Shown piece by piece: positions 17,870 through 26,608 of a DNA stretch of 64,000 nucleotides. The stretch is taken from assembly GCF_013044135.1 (NCBI RefSeq), contig NZ_JABEPP010000001.1, positions 124,001 to 188,000 of the forward strand, read 5' to 3'. The stretch is from Enterovirga aerilata. Its GTDB lineage: Bacteria; Pseudomonadota; Alphaproteobacteria; Rhizobiales; Beijerinckiaceae. The position numbers were made by a program, and so were the translations under genes. Within the stretch, counting starts at the first letter, position 1. The number at the start of each line of letters is the position of its first letter. Below the pieces are notes generated by a model that was not told the DNA's origin, searched no databases, and saw only the letters and a list, made by a program, of their open reading frames with translations.

Positions 17870-18931
17870 TTGCTCATCGCCGTCGACCGTCTGCTCGCCC
17901 TCGTGACGGACATCTTCGCCGCAGCGGGCTGTGCGCCCGAGGAGGCGCGGCGGGTGGCCGAGGGCCTCGTCGACGCGAACCTCACCGGCCACGACAGCCA
18001 CGGCGTCGTGCGGGTGCCCCGCTACGTGGAATGGCTGGAGGCGGGCGAGGTGGAGGCCGGCCGCTCGATCGCCGTCCTGAGCGAAGCCGGCGCGCTCGCG
18101 GTGGTAGACGGGCAGTACGGCTTCGGCGCGACGGTCGGGCGCCAGGCGGTGGAGTTCGGCATCCGCCGTGCGCTCGATCAGGGAACGGCCATCGTGGCGC
18201 TGCGCCATGCGGGCCATCTCGGCCGGATCGGCCAGTGGGCGGAACTTGCCCTCGAGCACGGGCTCGTCTCCATCCATTTCGTCAATGTGGCCGGCAGCGT
18301 GCTGGTCGCGCCCTTCGGGAGCGTCGACCGCCGCTTCTCGACGGCGCCGATCGCGTTCGGGTTCCCGCTCGAGGGCGAGCCGCCCGTCGTCCTCGACTTC
18401 GCCACCTCGGCGGTCGCGGAAGGAAAGGTGCTGGTGGCCGCCAACGGTGGAAAGCCGGTTCCCCCGGGGAGCCTCATCGATCCGGACGGGCGGCTCAGCA
18501 CCGATCCGGCGACACTGTATGGTCCCCTGGAGGAGACGGCGGAACGCGATCACCGCAAGGGCGCAGGCGCGATCCGGGCCATGGGCGAGCACAAGGGGTC
18601 CGGTCTTGCGCTGATGTGCGAGCTCCTGGGCGGCGTCCTTGCCGGCTCGGGCACCTCCGGGCCGGAGAAGCACCGCTTCGCCAACGGCATGGTGTCGATC
18701 TACATGGCGCCGTCCGCCTTCGGCCGGAAGGAGGATATGGTCCGCGAAGCCCGCAAGTTCGTGGCCTGGCTTCGCAGTTCTCGCCCCGCCGTCGCCGGCG
18801 AAGCCGTCATGCTTCCGGGCGACCCCGAGCGCCGGACGAGGGAGGAGCGTCAGGCGGCAGGGATTCCGGTTGCCCCCGGCGCCTGGGCGGCGATCCGCGC
18901 GACGGCCGAGCGGCTCGGCGTCACGATCTGA
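17870..18931 (+). CDS. Ldh family (malate/lactate/ureidoglycolate) dehydrogenase
   Basis: A 353 aa NAD(P)-dependent oxidoreductase of the type 2 malate/L-lactate dehydrogenase family, which is unrelated to classical MDH. Visible marks are GHDSHGVVRVPRYV with the conserved histidine, ALRHAGHLGRIG, GSVLVAPFGS, FATSAVAEGKV and GEHKGSGLALMCELLGG. The start is TTG at 17870. The substrate within this family (malate, lactate, ureidoglycolate, sulfolactate and others) cannot be decided from sequence alone, and the neighbours give no pathway hint. Confidence 0.88.
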   Translation: MLIAVDRLLALVTDIFAAAGCAPEEARRVAEGLVDANLTGHDSHGVVRVPRYVEWLEAGEVEAGRSIAVLSEAGALAVVDGQYGFGATVGRQAVEFGIRRALDQGTAIVALRHAGHLGRIGQWAELALEHGLVSIHFVNVAGSVLVAPFGSVDRRFSTAPIAFGFPLEGEPPVVLDFATSAVAEGKVLVAANGGKPVPPGSLIDPDGRLSTDPATLYGPLEETAERDHRKGAGAIRAMGEHKGSGLALMCELLGGVLAGSGTSGPEKHRFANGMVSIYMAPSAFGRKEDMVREARKFVAWLRSSRPAVAGEAVMLPGDPERRTREERQAAGIPVAPGAWAAIRATAERLGVTI

Positions 18932-19070
18932 TCGAGGGAGGGTGACGAAACGTCAGCCGAACCGTCTGTTGACGCCGCAAGCGGATTGACTCGTCAGCCC
19001 AAGTTACCACATGTCGCAGGTGGTCGCCCGTGCGCTCGCGCCGAGCCCTTGCGGCTACCCTGAATCGGAA

Positions 19071-19087
19071 GAGGAGTTCGCCCCATT
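19071..19087 (+). promoter_or_regulatory. Ribosome-binding site and AUU start of infC
   Basis: GAGGAG at 19071-19076 is followed after 8 bases by ATT at 19085. The first in-frame ATG (19097) would be 20 bases from the ribosome-binding site, too far for normal initiation. An ATT start is the hallmark of infC autoregulation in other bacteria, where IF3 discriminates against its own start codon. Confidence 0.7.
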
Positions 19088-19627
19088 CGCAGACCTATGA
19101 GAGCCATGCCGGTCCCGCAGAAGGAGGGACCTCGCGCCAATCGCGACATTCGCGGCGTACGCGAAGTTCAGCTGATCGATCAGGACGGGCAGAACCGTGG
19201 CGTGGTGCCCTTCTTCGATGCGCTGAAGGTGGCCGAAGAGGCTGGCCTCGATCTCGTCGAGATCGCCCCCAATTCCTCTCCGCCGGTCTGCAAGCTTCTC
19301 GACTACGGCCGGTTTCGCTTCCTCGAGCAGAAGAAGCAAGCCGAGGCCCGCAAGCGCCAGAAGACCGTCGAGGTCAAGGAGATCAAGCTCCGGCCGGGCA
19401 TCGACAAGCACGATTACGAGGTCAAGATGAAGGCCGTGCAGCGGTTCTTCGAGGAAGGGGACAAGGTGAAGGTCACCCTGCGCTTCCGCGGCCGCGAGAT
19501 GGCACACCAGGATCTTGGGCTGAGGCTGCTCGAGCGCGTGAAGGCGGAAACGGCCGAAATGGCGAAAGTCGAAAGCGAGCCGCAACTGGAAGGCCGCCAG
19601 ATGGTGATGATCCTGGCGCCTCGTTGA
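19085..19627 (+). CDS. infC: Translation initiation factor IF-3
   Basis: Binds the 30S subunit, prevents early 50S joining and proofreads the start codon-initiator tRNA pairing. From ATT 19085 the protein is 180 aa; from ATG 19097 it would be 176 aa. The N-domain ([51 protein letters not shown]), the basic linker around residues 80-95 and the C-domain ([28 protein letters not shown]) are complete. The ATT start is preferred for ribosome-binding-site spacing and for the N-terminal RRPMRA seen in homologues. An intrinsic terminator follows directly. Expected regulation is IF3 autoregulation. Confidence 0.95.
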   Translation: MRRPMRAMPVPQKEGPRANRDIRGVREVQLIDQDGQNRGVVPFFDALKVAEEAGLDLVEIAPNSSPPVCKLLDYGRFRFLEQKKQAEARKRQKTVEVKEIKLRPGIDKHDYEVKMKAVQRFFEEGDKVKVTLRFRGREMAHQDLGLRLLERVKAETAEMAKVESEPQLEGRQMVMILAPR

Positions 19628-19633
19628 AGAATT

Positions 19634-19657
19634 AGGGCTGCTTCGGGCGGCCCTTTT
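19634..19657 (+). terminator. Intrinsic terminator after infC
   Basis: An 8-bp stem AGGGCTGC/GCGGCCCT with one G-T wobble, loop TTCGG, is followed by TTTT. It begins 7 bases after the infC stop and is the clearest Rho-independent terminator in the window. The remainder of the gap to 19862 holds no recognisable feature. Confidence 0.8.
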
Positions 19658-19862
19658 CGTCTGGATGCTTCCCCGGGCGGCGCCATCGCCGCCCGCAGGA
19701 CTAGACCGTTCGTAGCGTGTCGACTTGACGCCTCGCTGGATACGCGCCTGAAACCTATTCCTGCGAAATGGACGGGCGCGGTCCTAACGCGATTAGAGGC
19801 GAGGCCCGCCGGTTCCGACGGCGGTGTTCGAAGCCGGGCGCGGGTCGCGAGACGGGGGTCAG

Positions 19863-21650
19863 ATGCAGGTACTCGGCGGGAGCGCGCCTACCTTCGGGCG
19901 CAGTGCCGGAGGTGTGGCTGGCTCCCGGCTGGGCTTCGCGCGCTCGGCCTTCATCGGCATCGGTCTGATAACGGCGACCATCAACGTCCTCTACCTGACC
20001 GGCTCCATCTACATGCTGGAGGTCTATGATCGGGTGATCCCGAGCCGGAGCGTGCCGACGCTGGTCGGGCTCTCGCTCCTGGCGCTCGCCCTGTATGCCT
20101 TTCAGGGCGTGCTCGACATCCTGCGCGGGCGCATTCTCGTCCGCATCGGGTCGGGACTGGACGGCGCCCTGGCCGGACGGGTCCACGACGCGCTTGCCCG
20201 CCTCCCGCTGCGCACGCGCCAGGCCGGGGATGGGCTGCAGCCTCTGCGCGACCTGGACCAGGTGCGTAGCTTCCTGTCCGGCATGGGCCCCGCCGCCTTC
20301 TTCGATCTGCCCTGGATCCCGCTCTATCTCGCGATCTGCTTCATGTTTCACACCTGGATCGGGATCGCGGCCGTCGTCGGCGCCCTGGTCCTGGTCGGGC
20401 TCACGCTCCTCGCCGAGCTGAAGACGCGCGAGCCGGCACGCGAGACGGTCGCGCTCGGACAAAGGCGGAATGCGCTCGCGGAGGCCACGCGGCGCAATGC
20501 CGAGGTGTTGCAGGCACTCGGCATGCGCAGCCGCTTCGGGGCGATCTGGGGCGAGGCGAACGACCGCTACATGGCCAGTCAGCAGCGGACCTCCGATGCC
20601 GCGGGCGGGCTGGGGGCGGCCTCGAAGGTCGTTCGGATGGCGCTGCAATCGGCCGTTCTCGGGGTAGGGGCCTATCTGGTGATCCGGCAGGAGGCGACGG
20701 CCGGCGTCATCATCGCGAGCTCGATCCTGACCGCGCGGGCTCTGGCGCCGGTCGAGCTCGCCATTGCGAACTGGAAGGGCTTCGTGGCCGCACGCCAGAG
20801 CTGGAAGCGCCTGCGCGACCTGCTCTCGGCCATTCCTCCGGATGACGGCCGCATGTCGCTGCCCCCGCCGGCGGCCTCCATCGCGGTGGAGGGCGTCTCC
20901 GTCGCGCCTCCCGGCGTGCAGCGGCTCGTCGTATCTGATGTGAGTTTCACGCTGCAGGCCGGCCAAGGTCTCGGCATCATCGGGCCGAGCGCCTCCGGCA
21001 AGTCCTCCCTCGCTCGTGCCATCGTGTCGGTATGGCCGCCGGTCCGGGGCAAGATCCGGCTGGACGGGGCGGCGCTCGACCAGTGGTCGTCGGACGATCT
21101 CGGCCGCCATGTCGGCTATCTTCCGCAGGACGTCGAGCTTTTTGCCGGCACGGTGGCGGAGAACATCGCGCGCTTCGACCCGGATGCGAAATCGGCCGAC
21201 GTCATCGCTGCCGCGACCGCCGCGGGCGTGCACGACATGATCCTGCGCCTGCCCGACGGCTACGAGACGCAGGTCGGAGAGGACGGCGGGATGCTTTCGG
21301 CCGGCCAGCGCCAGCGGGTCGGTCTTGCCCGGGCACTCTATCGCGACCCGTTCCTGATCGTTCTGGACGAGCCGAACTCCAATCTGGACGGCGACGGCGA
21401 GCAGGCGCTCACCCAGGCGATCCTGGGGGTCAGGGCACGGGGCGGCATACCGATCGTGATCGCGCATCGGCCGAGCGCACTGGCCGGGGTGGACCGCATG
21501 CTCGTCCTGGCCGAAGGCCGCATGCAGGCCTTCGGGCCCAAGGAGGAGATCCTGGCGAGGCTCATGCGCCAGCCGCAGAAGCCTGCGGCGGCGGAGGGGG
21601 GCGCTGCGACCCCGCTCAGGGTCGTGACTGACGGGCAGGTGCGGGCATGA
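19863..21650 (+). CDS. Type I secretion ABC transporter, PrtD family
   Basis: Inner-membrane ATPase/permease of a type I secretion system (595 aa from ATG 19863). The membrane domain has about six helices in residues 20-300 and lacks the N-terminal peptidase or C39-like domain of HlyB. The ATPase has Walker A GPSASGKSS, signature LSAGQRQRVGLARAL and Walker B FLIVLDEPNSNLD. A GTG at 19824 would add 13 residues, but GGGGG sits just before ATG 19863. Its stop overlaps the adaptor gene. No TolC-like gene or RTX substrate lies in the window, so the cargo is unknown. Confidence 0.92.
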   Translation: MQVLGGSAPTFGRSAGGVAGSRLGFARSAFIGIGLITATINVLYLTGSIYMLEVYDRVIPSRSVPTLVGLSLLALALYAFQGVLDILRGRILVRIGSGLDGALAGRVHDALARLPLRTRQAGDGLQPLRDLDQVRSFLSGMGPAAFFDLPWIPLYLAICFMFHTWIGIAAVVGALVLVGLTLLAELKTREPARETVALGQRRNALAEATRRNAEVLQALGMRSRFGAIWGEANDRYMASQQRTSDAAGGLGAASKVVRMALQSAVLGVGAYLVIRQEATAGVIIASSILTARALAPVELAIANWKGFVAARQSWKRLRDLLSAIPPDDGRMSLPPPAASIAVEGVSVAPPGVQRLVVSDVSFTLQAGQGLGIIGPSASGKSSLARAIVSVWPPVRGKIRLDGAALDQWSSDDLGRHVGYLPQDVELFAGTVAENIARFDPDAKSADVIAAATAAGVHDMILRLPDGYETQVGEDGGMLSAGQRQRVGLARALYRDPFLIVLDEPNSNLDGDGEQALTQAILGVRARGGIPIVIAHRPSALAGVDRMLVLAEGRMQAFGPKEEILARLMRQPQKPAAAEGGAATPLRVVTDGQVRA

Positions 21651-22957
21651 GCCGGATGGAGATGACGACCCGCTCGCTGCGGAACCATCTCGCGGCGGGT
21701 GTGGCGGTCGCGACCTTCCTGGTCGCGGGCGTCGGCGGCTGGGCCGCCACGACGGAGCTTTCGGGCGCCGTCATCGCGCCGGGGATGCTGGTGGTCGATT
21801 CCAACGTGAAGAAGGTCCAGCATCCGACAGGCGGGGTCGTCGGCGAGCTCAGGGTGCGCGACGGCGACCGCGTGAAGAGCGGTGACGTGCTCCTGCGTCT
21901 CGACGAGACGGTGACACGGGCGAACCTCGCCATCGTCACCAAGAATCTCGACGAGCTTGCGGCCAGGCAGGCGCGCGACGAAGCCGAGCGGGACGGCGAG
22001 GACAAGATCACCTTCCCGCCCGACCTCCTGGAGCGTGCCGAGACCTCGCCCGAGGTTGCGCGCCTCATTGCCGGGGAGGCCAAGCTCTTCGAGCTCCGGC
22101 GCAGCTCGCGCGAGGGCCAGCGCGCGCAGCTCCGGGAGCGCATCGCCCAGCTCAATCAGCAGATCGACGGACTGATCCAGCAGACCCGCGCCAAGCAGAC
22201 CGAGATCGACCTCATCCAGCCCGAGCTGGAGGGTGTCCGGGAGCTCTGGAAGAAGGGGCTCGTCCAGATCAACAGGGTGACGAGCCTGCAGCGGGACGCG
22301 GCCCGGCTCGAGGGCGAGCGCGGCCAGCTCGTGGCCGCAACCGCAGAAGCCCGGGGCAAGGTGGTGGAGACGGAGCTTCAGATCCTGCAGATCGACCAGG
22401 ACATGCGCTCGGAGGTGGGCCGCGAGCTCGCCGAGATCCGGGGCAAGACCTCGGAATTCGTCGAGCGCAAGGTCGCGGCCGAGGATCAGCTCAGGCGCGT
22501 CGAGATCCGCGCGCCGCAGGACGGGATCGTCCACCAGCTCAGCGTGCACACGGTGGGCGGGGTCATCACGGCCCAGGGCGAGCCCATCATGCTGATCGTG
22601 CCCGAGGCCGACGCGCTCAGGGTCGAGGCGAAGATCCCGCCGCACGACATCGATCAGCTTCATGTCGGGCAGCGCGCGGTCCTGCGCTTCTCGAGCTTCA
22701 ACCAGCGCACCACGCCGGAGCTGAACGGCGAGGTGACCCTCGTCTCGGCCGACGTCAGCCAGGACCAGAAGACGGCCGCGACCTTCTACACGGTCCATAT
22801 CCGCATCCCGCCCGAGGAGATCCGAAGGCTCGAAGGCCTGCGGCTCGTACCCGGGATGCCGGTCGAGGCCTTCGTCCAGACGACGCCCCGAACGGTCATG
22901 TCCTACCTCGTCCGGCCGCTCCAGGACCAGCTCATGCGGGCATTCCGGGAGAAGTAG
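21647..22957 (+). CDS. HlyD/PrtE family periplasmic adaptor
   Basis: Membrane-fusion protein that links the PrtD-type ABC transporter to an outer-membrane channel. The 436 aa protein has a single N-terminal transmembrane segment (about residues 15-35), a lipoyl-like half (VIAPGMLVVDSNVKKVQHPTG), a long coiled-coil hairpin (about 95-285) and the second lipoyl/beta-barrel part (VEIRAPQDGIVHQLSVHTVGG, MLIVPEADALRVEAKI). Its ATG overlaps the transporter stop by 4 bases, so the two are one operon. It ends 4 bases from the convergent NIPSNAP gene. Confidence 0.93.
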   Translation: MSRMEMTTRSLRNHLAAGVAVATFLVAGVGGWAATTELSGAVIAPGMLVVDSNVKKVQHPTGGVVGELRVRDGDRVKSGDVLLRLDETVTRANLAIVTKNLDELAARQARDEAERDGEDKITFPPDLLERAETSPEVARLIAGEAKLFELRRSSREGQRAQLRERIAQLNQQIDGLIQQTRAKQTEIDLIQPELEGVRELWKKGLVQINRVTSLQRDAARLEGERGQLVAATAEARGKVVETELQILQIDQDMRSEVGRELAEIRGKTSEFVERKVAAEDQLRRVEIRAPQDGIVHQLSVHTVGGVITAQGEPIMLIVPEADALRVEAKIPPHDIDQLHVGQRAVLRFSSFNQRTTPELNGEVTLVSADVSQDQKTAATFYTVHIRIPPEEIRRLEGLRLVPGMPVEAFVQTTPRTVMSYLVRPLQDQLMRAFREK

Positions 22958-22961
22958 GCGG

Positions 22962-23288
22962 CTACTTCACGGACGAGAAGGCGGTCGGCTGGAGGAAGCT
23001 GTTCGAGATGTTGGCTACGATCGCCCCGTCGCGCTCGCTTTCCGCCCTGGCCGCGATCCATTCCGGGTCGCTCTGAAAGGCGTTCCAGCGCTGCTCCCGC
23101 TCGCCCATATCCGTCCAGGCGAGGAGATAGGTGAGGTCCTGGTTGGACTCGCCCACGAGCGTCGTCCAGAAGCCGGCCTGCCGGATGCCGTGCTTCTCCC
23201 ACATTCTCAGCGTCACGGTCTCGAACCGCTTGATGAGCGCCGGCAGCCGGCCGGGAACGCAGCGATACACCCTCATCTCGTAGATCAT
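22962..23288 (-). CDS. NIPSNAP family protein
   Basis: A 108 aa ferredoxin-like alpha/beta-barrel protein of the NIPSNAP family. It opens with IYEMRVYRCVPGRLPALIKRFE, has WEKHGIRQAGFWTT and ends with SFLQPTAFS. ATG 23288 is used because a longer open frame upstream has no homology. NIPSNAP proteins have no settled bacterial function. It is divergent from the dCTP deaminase gene. Confidence 0.88.
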   Translation of the reverse strand: MIYEMRVYRCVPGRLPALIKRFETVTLRMWEKHGIRQAGFWTTLVGESNQDLTYLLAWTDMGEREQRWNAFQSDPEWIAARAESERDGAIVANISNSFLQPTAFSSVK

Positions 23289-23406
23289 CGTTTCCTCGCC
23301 CGCTCGGCCGGATCGCATGCCGGCAGGGCTGGTTAGGGCGGACTCGCGGCCGAATCCAGCACCCGAGGCTGGAGAAAACCCGAGGGCTCCAGTAGCGTCC
23401 GGCGCC

Positions 23407-24564
23407 ATGAACCACGCGCCCGATCCAGTCCTCGCCGCGGCTCGGTGGCAGCCTGCCTCGCGTCCGGGTCTGCTGCCCCGGCAGGCCATCCGCTCGCTTG
23501 TCGAGCGCGGCTGCCTCCGCGCGGCGGTTCCCCTGGACGACGCGCAGTTCCAGCCGGCGAGCCTCGACCTGCGGCTCGGCGCCTATGCCTACCGCGTCCG
23601 GGCAAGCTTCCTGCCCGGGGCGAGGTCCCGCGTGGAGGACAAGCTCGAGGCCCTGCAATGGGAGCGCATCGACCTGAGCGGGGGGGCTATCTTCGAGCGC
23701 GGCTGCGTCTATGTCGTCGAGCTCTCCGAGCGCCTCGATCTTCCGGCGCACGTGTCCGCGGCGGCCAATCCGAAGAGTTCGACCGGGCGGCTGGACGTCT
23801 TCACCCGGCTCATCACGGACCGCAGCGAAGCCTTCGACGCGGTCGAGCCCGGCTATTCGGGACCGCTCTATGCCGAGGTGTCGCCCCGGACCTTCAGCAT
23901 CAAGGTCCGCCAGGGCACGCGCCTGAATCAGATCCGCTTCCGGCAGCACGGGCGTGGGGCGGACGAAGCCGGTACGCTAGGGGATCAGGCCCTGCGCGAG
24001 CTTCATGCGCGGTCGCCCCTCGTCGATGCGGACGAGCTCGCGGTGCGCAACGGCCTCGTGCTCCGCATCGAGCTCGGCGGGCTGGGGCCGCAGAACCTCG
24101 TGGGGTACCGGGCGCAGCGCCACACGGACGTGATCGACGTGGAGCGGATCGGCGGCTACCGGCCGGAGGATTTCTGGGAGCCGATCCCGGCGCGGCCGGA
24201 TGCGCGCCTCATCCTCGATCCGAACGAGTTCTACATCCTCGCCTCGAAGGAGCGGCTTCACATCCCGCCCCATCTTGCGGCCGAGATGGTCCCGATCGAC
24301 CCCGCCATGGGCGAGTTCCGGGTCCACTATGCCGGGTTCTTCGATCCCGGTTTCGGCTATGCGCCTTCGGGGCACCCGGGCAGCAGGGCCGTCATGGAGG
24401 TGCGCAGCCACGAGGTGCCGTTCAACCTGGAGGACGGCCAGATGGTCTGCCGGCTCGCCTACGAGCAGATGGCCGAGGAGCCGGACGCGCTCTATGGCGC
24501 GATCGGGACGTCCAACTACCAGGGCCAGGCGCTGAAACTCTCCAAGCAGTTCATCCAGCCTTAA
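23407..24564 (+). CDS. dcd: 2'-deoxycytidine 5'-triphosphate deaminase, double-domain form
   Basis: A 385 aa protein made of two tandem dUTPase/DCD-like beta-barrel domains, roughly twice the length of the E. coli enzyme and typical of alphaproteobacteria. The first half contains QPASLDLRLGAYAYRVR, ANPKSSTGRLDVFTRL and EPGYSGPLYAEVSPRTF. The second contains HIPPHLAAEMVPIDPAMG, HYAGFFDPGFGY and the VMEVRSHEVPF segment with the likely catalytic glutamate. It makes dUTP from dCTP for thymidylate synthesis. ATG 23407 is chosen by homology over an upstream in-frame start at 23317. Confidence 0.87.
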   Translation: MNHAPDPVLAAARWQPASRPGLLPRQAIRSLVERGCLRAAVPLDDAQFQPASLDLRLGAYAYRVRASFLPGARSRVEDKLEALQWERIDLSGGAIFERGCVYVVELSERLDLPAHVSAAANPKSSTGRLDVFTRLITDRSEAFDAVEPGYSGPLYAEVSPRTFSIKVRQGTRLNQIRFRQHGRGADEAGTLGDQALRELHARSPLVDADELAVRNGLVLRIELGGLGPQNLVGYRAQRHTDVIDVERIGGYRPEDFWEPIPARPDARLILDPNEFYILASKERLHIPPHLAAEMVPIDPAMGEFRVHYAGFFDPGFGYAPSGHPGSRAVMEVRSHEVPFNLEDGQMVCRLAYEQMAEEPDALYGAIGTSNYQGQALKLSKQFIQP

Positions 24565-24583
24565 GGTGGCGCACGGGATCGTG

Positions 24584-24608
24584 TTCCCCGGGATGCAGCG
24601 CCGGGGAA
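24584..24608 (+). terminator. Hairpin after dcd
   Basis: A perfect 7-bp stem TTCCCCG/CGGGGAA with an 11-base loop starts 20 bases after the dcd stop. No T-tract follows, so termination is not certain. Confidence 0.35.
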
Positions 24609-24682
24609 GATCCCGGCCCGCCTGTAGACGTTAGGGCCCGGCGACGGCGGATGGGGCCCCGTTCGCGCGGAGACCTTGCGAC

Positions 24683-26557
24683 GTGACGACGCCCGACCGG
24701 TCGGATCCGGCCAGCGCGGAACAGAATACCGAACCCTCCCCGGTTGCGATCGCCCGAGCCTTCCGCAGGCTGGCGAGCGGCTTCTGGCGCGGGACGACGG
24801 CCAGGCAAGCCTGGGGCCTGACCGCTGCCGTGTTCGCGCTCGTGCTCCTCAATGTCGGGGTGGCGCTCCTCATCAATCGCTGGAACAAGTTCTTCTTCGA
24901 CGCGCTCGAGCAGAAGGATGTCGGCTCGGTCACGCTGGGCGTGGGCATCGTGCTCGGCCTCGCCCTCGCGGCGGCGGCCGTCGCGGTCCTGTTGGTCCAT
25001 GCCCGGATGCGGCTGCAGCTCGGCTGGCGCCGCTGGCTGACCCACCGCTTGATCGACCGCTGGCTCGCCGAGCGCCGCTTCTACCAGCTCACGATCGTCG
25101 GCGGCGAGGGAGCGCATCCGGAATTCCGCATCGCCGACGACGTCAGGCTCGCAGTCGAGCCGCTCGTCGACTTCGCCATCGGGCTCGCCAACGCCGTCCT
25201 GGCCGCGGGCGCCTTCTTCGGGGTGCTCTGGGTCGTCGGCGGCGCGCTCCAGGTCGGGCCGGTCGTCATCCCCGGCTACATGGTCGTATCCGCGGTCGTC
25301 TACGCCGCCCTGACCTCCGCGGCCATGATCCTGGTCGGGCGCCCGCTCATCCGCGGCGTCGAGCGAAAGAACGCGGGCGAGGCGCAGCTTCGCTACGAGC
25401 TGACCCGCGTGCGGGAATCCGCCGAGAACATCGCGCTTATCGGCGGCGACGACGACGAGCGGGAGCGCCTGAAGGAGACTTTCGCGGAGCTGGCCAGGCG
25501 CTGGCTCAGGGTCATCGCCCGGCAGGCGCACATGACCTGGATCTCGAACGCGAATTCCGTGCTCGCACCCGTGGTGCCGCTCCTCCTCGGCGCGCCGAAA
25601 TACCTGCAGGGCGAGCTGAGCCTCGGCGAGCTGATGCAGATCGCGACCGCCTTCACGCAGGCCCAGATCGCGCTCAACTGGCTGATCGACAACGCGATCC
25701 GGCTTGCCGAGACGCTCGCCTCGGCGCAGCGCGTCGTCGAGCTGTCGCAGGCCATGGACGCGCTCGATGCGACGATCGGGCGGGGCGGGCCTGACGAGAC
25801 GATCGTGCTCGGGTTCAGCCCGGACGACGCGATCCATATCGCCGATCTCTGCATCAAGCAGCAGAACGGGGTCGTCATGGTGGAGGGCGCCTCGACCACC
25901 ATCCAGAAAGGCGAGAAGGTCCTCGTCAGGGGCGATTCGGGGACGGGAAAGTCGACCCTCATCCGGGCGATGGCGGGCCTGTGGCCTTGGGGCTCGGGCA
26001 CGATCCTGCGGCCGCGCCGGGCGAGCGTCACCTTCATGCCCCAGCGCCCCTACCTGCCGCTCGGGACGCTGCGGCACGCGCTCCTCTATCCGCACCCGGA
26101 TGACGGGCGCGTTCCGGACGACCGTCTGCGGGATGCGCTGGCACGCTGCGGTCTGTCCCACATGGCCGATCGGCTCGACGCCGAGGAGAATTGGGACGCC
26201 ATTCTGTCGGGCGGGGAGAAGCAGCGCCTGGCCTTTGCCAGGCTCCTCGTCCATCCGCCGGACATCGTCATCATGGACGAGGCGACTTCGGCTCTCGACG
26301 AGGTAAGCCAGGCGAGGATGATGGAGTTCTTCTCCAACGAGCTGGCCGCCGTGACGCTCCTCAGTGTCGGACACCGCCCGGGCCTTGAGCACTATCACGA
26401 CCGCGAGATCCACCTCGTGCGCGAGAACGGCGAGGAGAGCGCCCATGCCCGTGATCGGCGCTACCCGTTGATATGGCAGATCTGGAGTCGGTTCCGCCGG
26501 TCCGGAGGGGACGGGGCCGAGCCGGCCGGCGCGGCGGGAGAACGCGGAGGCCGTTAA
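24683..26557 (+). CDS. ABC transporter ATPase/permease, YddA/SbmA-BacA-like family
   Basis: A 624 aa transporter with an SbmA/BacA-like membrane domain (about residues 40-350) fused to an ATPase domain. The membrane part shows the family block NRWNKFFFDALEQKD and LTHRLIDRWLAERRFYQL. Walker A is VRGDSGTGKSTL, the signature region is LSGGEKQRLAFARLL and Walker B is DIVIMDEATSALDE. Family members move peptides, antibiotics or cobalamin-like compounds. It starts with GTG. It lies just before an AmpG-like permease; a shared envelope-peptide role is only an inference. Confidence 0.92.
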   Translation: MTTPDRSDPASAEQNTEPSPVAIARAFRRLASGFWRGTTARQAWGLTAAVFALVLLNVGVALLINRWNKFFFDALEQKDVGSVTLGVGIVLGLALAAAAVAVLLVHARMRLQLGWRRWLTHRLIDRWLAERRFYQLTIVGGEGAHPEFRIADDVRLAVEPLVDFAIGLANAVLAAGAFFGVLWVVGGALQVGPVVIPGYMVVSAVVYAALTSAAMILVGRPLIRGVERKNAGEAQLRYELTRVRESAENIALIGGDDDERERLKETFAELARRWLRVIARQAHMTWISNANSVLAPVVPLLLGAPKYLQGELSLGELMQIATAFTQAQIALNWLIDNAIRLAETLASAQRVVELSQAMDALDATIGRGGPDETIVLGFSPDDAIHIADLCIKQQNGVVMVEGASTTIQKGEKVLVRGDSGTGKSTLIRAMAGLWPWGSGTILRPRRASVTFMPQRPYLPLGTLRHALLYPHPDDGRVPDDRLRDALARCGLSHMADRLDAEENWDAILSGGEKQRLAFARLLVHPPDIVIMDEATSALDEVSQARMMEFFSNELAAVTLLSVGHRPGLEHYHDREIHLVRENGEESAHARDRRYPLIWQIWSRFRRSGGDGAEPAGAAGERGGR

Positions 26558-26608
26558 CGCTTCCTCAGCTATGATCGGCGGGGATTCCTCCCGGCCGAGG
26601 TCGACCGC

